Under the pieces are notes generated by a model. The model worked only from the letters and a program-made list of their open reading frames with translations, searched no databases and had not been told where the DNA came from. The position numbers and the translations under genes are program-made. A stretch of DNA of 10,175 bases from Clostridia bacterium (lineage in GTDB: Bacteria; Bacillota_E; RBS10-35; JAJYVN01): assembly GCA_027335515.1 (NCBI GenBank), contig DAHWHT010000260.1, positions 1 to 10,175 on the forward strand, in the 5' to 3' direction. The stretch's first letter is position 1. The number at the start of each line of letters is the position of its first letter. Shown one piece after another: positions 8,418-10,175 of the stretch.

Positions 8418-8461
8418 CTGCGCGAACCCGCTTGGGCGGCCGTCCGGCACCCACCGGCGCA

Positions 8462-9904
8462 TCACCCCTGCGCGCGAACGATGTCCGCCAGGCGGGCCGC
8501 CACGGTGGTCACGCTGCCGGCTCCCATCACCAACACCAGGTCGCCCGGCCGCATGGCCTCGGAGACGGCGGCCGTCAGTTCGTCCAGGCCGGCATGGAAG
8601 CGGACCGCCACGCCGCTGCGTTGCGCGACCAGTTCGGCCAGGGCGGCCCCGCTCACCCCCTCCAGGCGATCCTCCCCGGCCGGTCCATAGATCTCCGTCA
8701 TGAAGAGCTGGTCGCAGTCGCGGAACGCAGGCCCGAAATCATCCCACAGCTGGCCCGTGCGCCGGTAGCGGTGGGGCTGGAAGACGGCGAGCACCCGCCG
8801 GGCGCCCCGTTCGCGCGCCGCGCGCAGCGTTGCCGCCACCTCGGTGGGGTGGTGCGCGTAGTCGTCGACCACGGTGACACCTGCCGCCTCGGTCAGGACC
8901 TCAAAGCGCCGGCCGGCCCCGCGGTAGTCGGCCAGAGCCTGCGCGCAGGCATCCAGCGGCGCGCCCAGTTCCAGCCCTGCGGCCAGCGCCGCCAGGGCGT
9001 TGGCGACGTTGTGGCGGCCGGGGACCCTGAGGTGGAACGTGCCCAGCGGCTGCTGACGGTGGCGCACGCTGAAGGACGTGCCCGCGGGACGCGCCCGCAG
9101 GTCCACGGCGCGCAGATCCGCTCCCGGCCCCAGACCGTAGGTCGCGATGCGCGGCGCTGCGGTGGCCAGCCGGGTCAGACGCGGGTCGTCGGCACAGACC
9201 AGCGCCACCCCGTCCCCCCGGATGCGGCCGAAGAACACGGCGTAGGCCGCAAGCACCTGATCAAAGCTGCCCCCGTAGTGTTCCAGGTGCTCCGGCTCCA
9301 CATTGGTGGCCACCGCCACATCCGGGCTGTAGCGCAGGAAGGAGGCGTCGCTTTCGTCCGCCTCCGCGACGGCGGCGTCCCCGCCCCCCAGCCGGTAGTT
9401 GCCCCCCTCCAGCCCGGCCACCTCGGCCCCGACGAACACCGTGGGATCCAGTCCGGCGGCGGTCAGGCAGGCGGCCGTCATGGCGGTCGTGGTCGTCTTG
9501 CCGTGGGTACCGGTTACCGCCACCGCCCGCGTGGCGCGCTCCCGCAAGAACCAGTCCAAAACCACCGAACGGTGCGCCACCCGTAGCCCGCGGGCCCGGG
9601 CCTCGACCAGTTCCGGGTTGTCGGGCGGCACGTCCGTGCTGTGCACAACCAGGGTCCCCGGCGCCAGGGCCGCGACGGCCGCCGCCGTGTGGCCGAGCCG
9701 CACGGGCACACCCGCCGCGGCGAGCCGCTGGGTGCGCACCGAGGCCGTGACGTCCGAGCCGCTGACCACCACCCCGAGCTTCGCCAGGGCCCCCGCCAGA
9801 CCGCTCATGCTCACCCCGCCGACACCGACGAAGTGCACCCCCGGCCAGGGGGGGCGCCGTGCCGGGATCGGCTCCGCCACAGCCGAAGTCCAGACGCCTT
9901 CCAC
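8462..9904 (-). CDS. murC: UDP-N-acetylmuramate--L-alanine ligase MurC
   Basis: MurC adds L-alanine to UDP-MurNAc using ATP, the first peptide step of peptidoglycan precursor synthesis in the cytosol. The 480 residues have the three Mur-ligase domains. The N-terminal UDP-binding domain shows [14 protein letters not shown] (24-37) and [12 protein letters not shown] (88-99). The central ATPase has the P-loop TGTHGKTTT (131-139), [10 protein letters not shown] (181-190) and [12 protein letters not shown] (200-211). The C-terminal domain follows [14 protein letters not shown] (293-306), with [10 protein letters not shown] (347-356) and FQPHRYRRT (375-383). MurC is preferred over other Mur ligases because of the glycine-rich [12 protein letters not shown] and [10 protein letters not shown]. 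The start is GTG at 9904; an in-frame TGA lies just upstream, and the SD is weak. It lies 77 bp after era, outside any dcw cluster. Confidence 0.96.
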   Translation of the reverse strand: MEGVWTSAVAEPIPARRPPWPGVHFVGVGGVSMSGLAGALAKLGVVVSGSDVTASVRTQRLAAAGVPVRLGHTAAAVAALAPGTLVVHSTDVPPDNPELVEARARGLRVAHRSVVLDWFLRERATRAVAVTGTHGKTTTTAMTAACLTAAGLDPTVFVGAEVAGLEGGNYRLGGGDAAVAEADESDASFLRYSPDVAVATNVEPEHLEHYGGSFDQVLAAYAVFFGRIRGDGVALVCADDPRLTRLATAAPRIATYGLGPGADLRAVDLRARPAGTSFSVRHRQQPLGTFHLRVPGRHNVANALAALAAGLELGAPLDACAQALADYRGAGRRFEVLTEAAGVTVVDDYAHHPTEVAATLRAARERGARRVLAVFQPHRYRRTGQLWDDFGPAFRDCDQLFMTEIYGPAGEDRLEGVSGAALAELVAQRSGVAVRFHAGLDELTAAVSEAMRPGDLVLVMGAGSVTTVAARLADIVRAQG

Positions 9905-9924
9905 GCGACATCACCATCCGCCGA

Positions 9925-9947
9925 GCACCGTGTGCCGTAGTTTACGG
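9925..9947. repeat. Two adjacent short inverted repeats between era and murC
   Basis: GCAC-CGT-GTGC (9925-9935) abuts CCGTA-GTT-TACGG (9935-9947). The first shares its 11-bp core with 6748-6758. The second contains the minus-strand hexamer TAAACT (9939-9944), a 4/6 match to a -10 box without a recognisable -35. If that hexamer is a promoter for murC, the first palindrome would sit over the transcription start, as an operator might. This is a sequence observation only. Confidence 0.35.
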
Positions 9948-9981
9948 GAGCGGATCCGGGGGCGGACCTTGGCCGACGGCC

Positions 9982-10175
9982 TCAGCGCTCGCGCCCAAAC
10001 CCCAGCGTCTCCAGGCTGCCGGGGCGGTCGCGCCAGTCCTCTTTCACTTTGACCCACAGGTCCAAATAGACGGGGCTGCCCAGCCGCCGCTCGATCTCCC
10101 GGCGGGCCGCGGCGCCGATGTCGCGCAGCATACCGCCGCCGCCACCGATCACGATCCCCTTTTGGGACTCCCGCT
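9982..10175 (-). CDS. era: GTPase Era, C-terminal KH-domain end, cut at window edge
   Basis: Era is an essential GTPase that binds the 3' end of 16S rRNA through its KH domain during 30S subunit assembly. The window holds only its last 63 residues, up to the TGA at 9982. They match the Era C-terminus: [54 protein letters not shown]. The KH GxxG loop, GKQGK or GNKGA in typical Era, is five consecutive glycines here (GGT GGC GGC GGC GGT), at unchanged length. The GTPase domain is off-window. murC follows on the same strand 77 bp later. Confidence 0.93.
   Translation of the reverse strand, partial: RESQKGIVIGGGGGMLRDIGAAARREIERRLGSPVYLDLWVKVKEDWRDRPGSLETLGFGRER

Noticed and set aside
8420..8461. 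Imperfect hairpin after murC as a terminator
   Set aside because: The stem around GGGTGCC/GGCCGCCC needs a bulge, and the only T-rich stretch is distant and overlaps the guaB -35 region.

Overview
The window is a very GC-rich bacterial chromosome segment made of housekeeping genes. A near-perfect CIRCE operator in front of groES-groEL, SD-like purine tracts, many GTG/TTG starts and a YaaH/SleL-type GH18 glycosidase suggest a high-GC Bacillota lineage (Symbiobacterium/Thermaerobacter/Sulfobacillus-like). This placement is inference, because the window holds no rRNA. No mobile element, CRISPR array, tRNA or foreign-looking island is visible.

Layout, left to right. All genes are on the minus strand except one. 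groEL (5' end only, cut at the left edge) and groES form a heat-shock unit with a clear sigma-A-like promoter and CIRCE. Upstream of them lies a molybdenum-cofactor cluster transcribed moeA > moaA > moaC > mog, with short overlaps moaA/moaC/mog. It covers GTP to cPMP (MoaA, MoaC) and the late steps MPT to Mo-MPT (Mog, MoeA). The MPT synthase genes (moaD, moaE) are not here. The one plus-strand gene, divergent from moeA with only 46 bp between the chosen starts, encodes a membrane-anchored GH18 protein whose arginine-rich N-terminal tail contains a recent-looking tandem duplication. It converges, 7 bp stop to stop, on a seven-bladed beta-propeller lactonase (6-phosphogluconolactonase type). Further upstream come guaB (IMP dehydrogenase), murC (UDP-MurNAc:L-alanine ligase) and the 3' end of era (ribosome-assembly GTPase, KH domain), cut at the right edge.

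The genes do not form one pathway. They are adjacent core functions: protein folding, Moco synthesis, envelope glycan modification, pentose-phosphate metabolism, GMP synthesis, peptidoglycan precursor synthesis and ribosome maturation. moaC also lies close to groES-groEL in Bacillus (ydiG-rex-tatAy-tatCy-ydiK-ydiL-groES-groEL), so the Moco/chaperonin proximity resembles a known Bacillota arrangement.

I found no convincing new multi-gene system. The points most worth a second look are the duplicated Arg-rich tail of the GH18 protein, an all-glycine GxxG loop in the Era KH domain, an 11-bp palindromic element shared by two 5' regions, and a shared extended -10 sequence in front of moeA and guaB.
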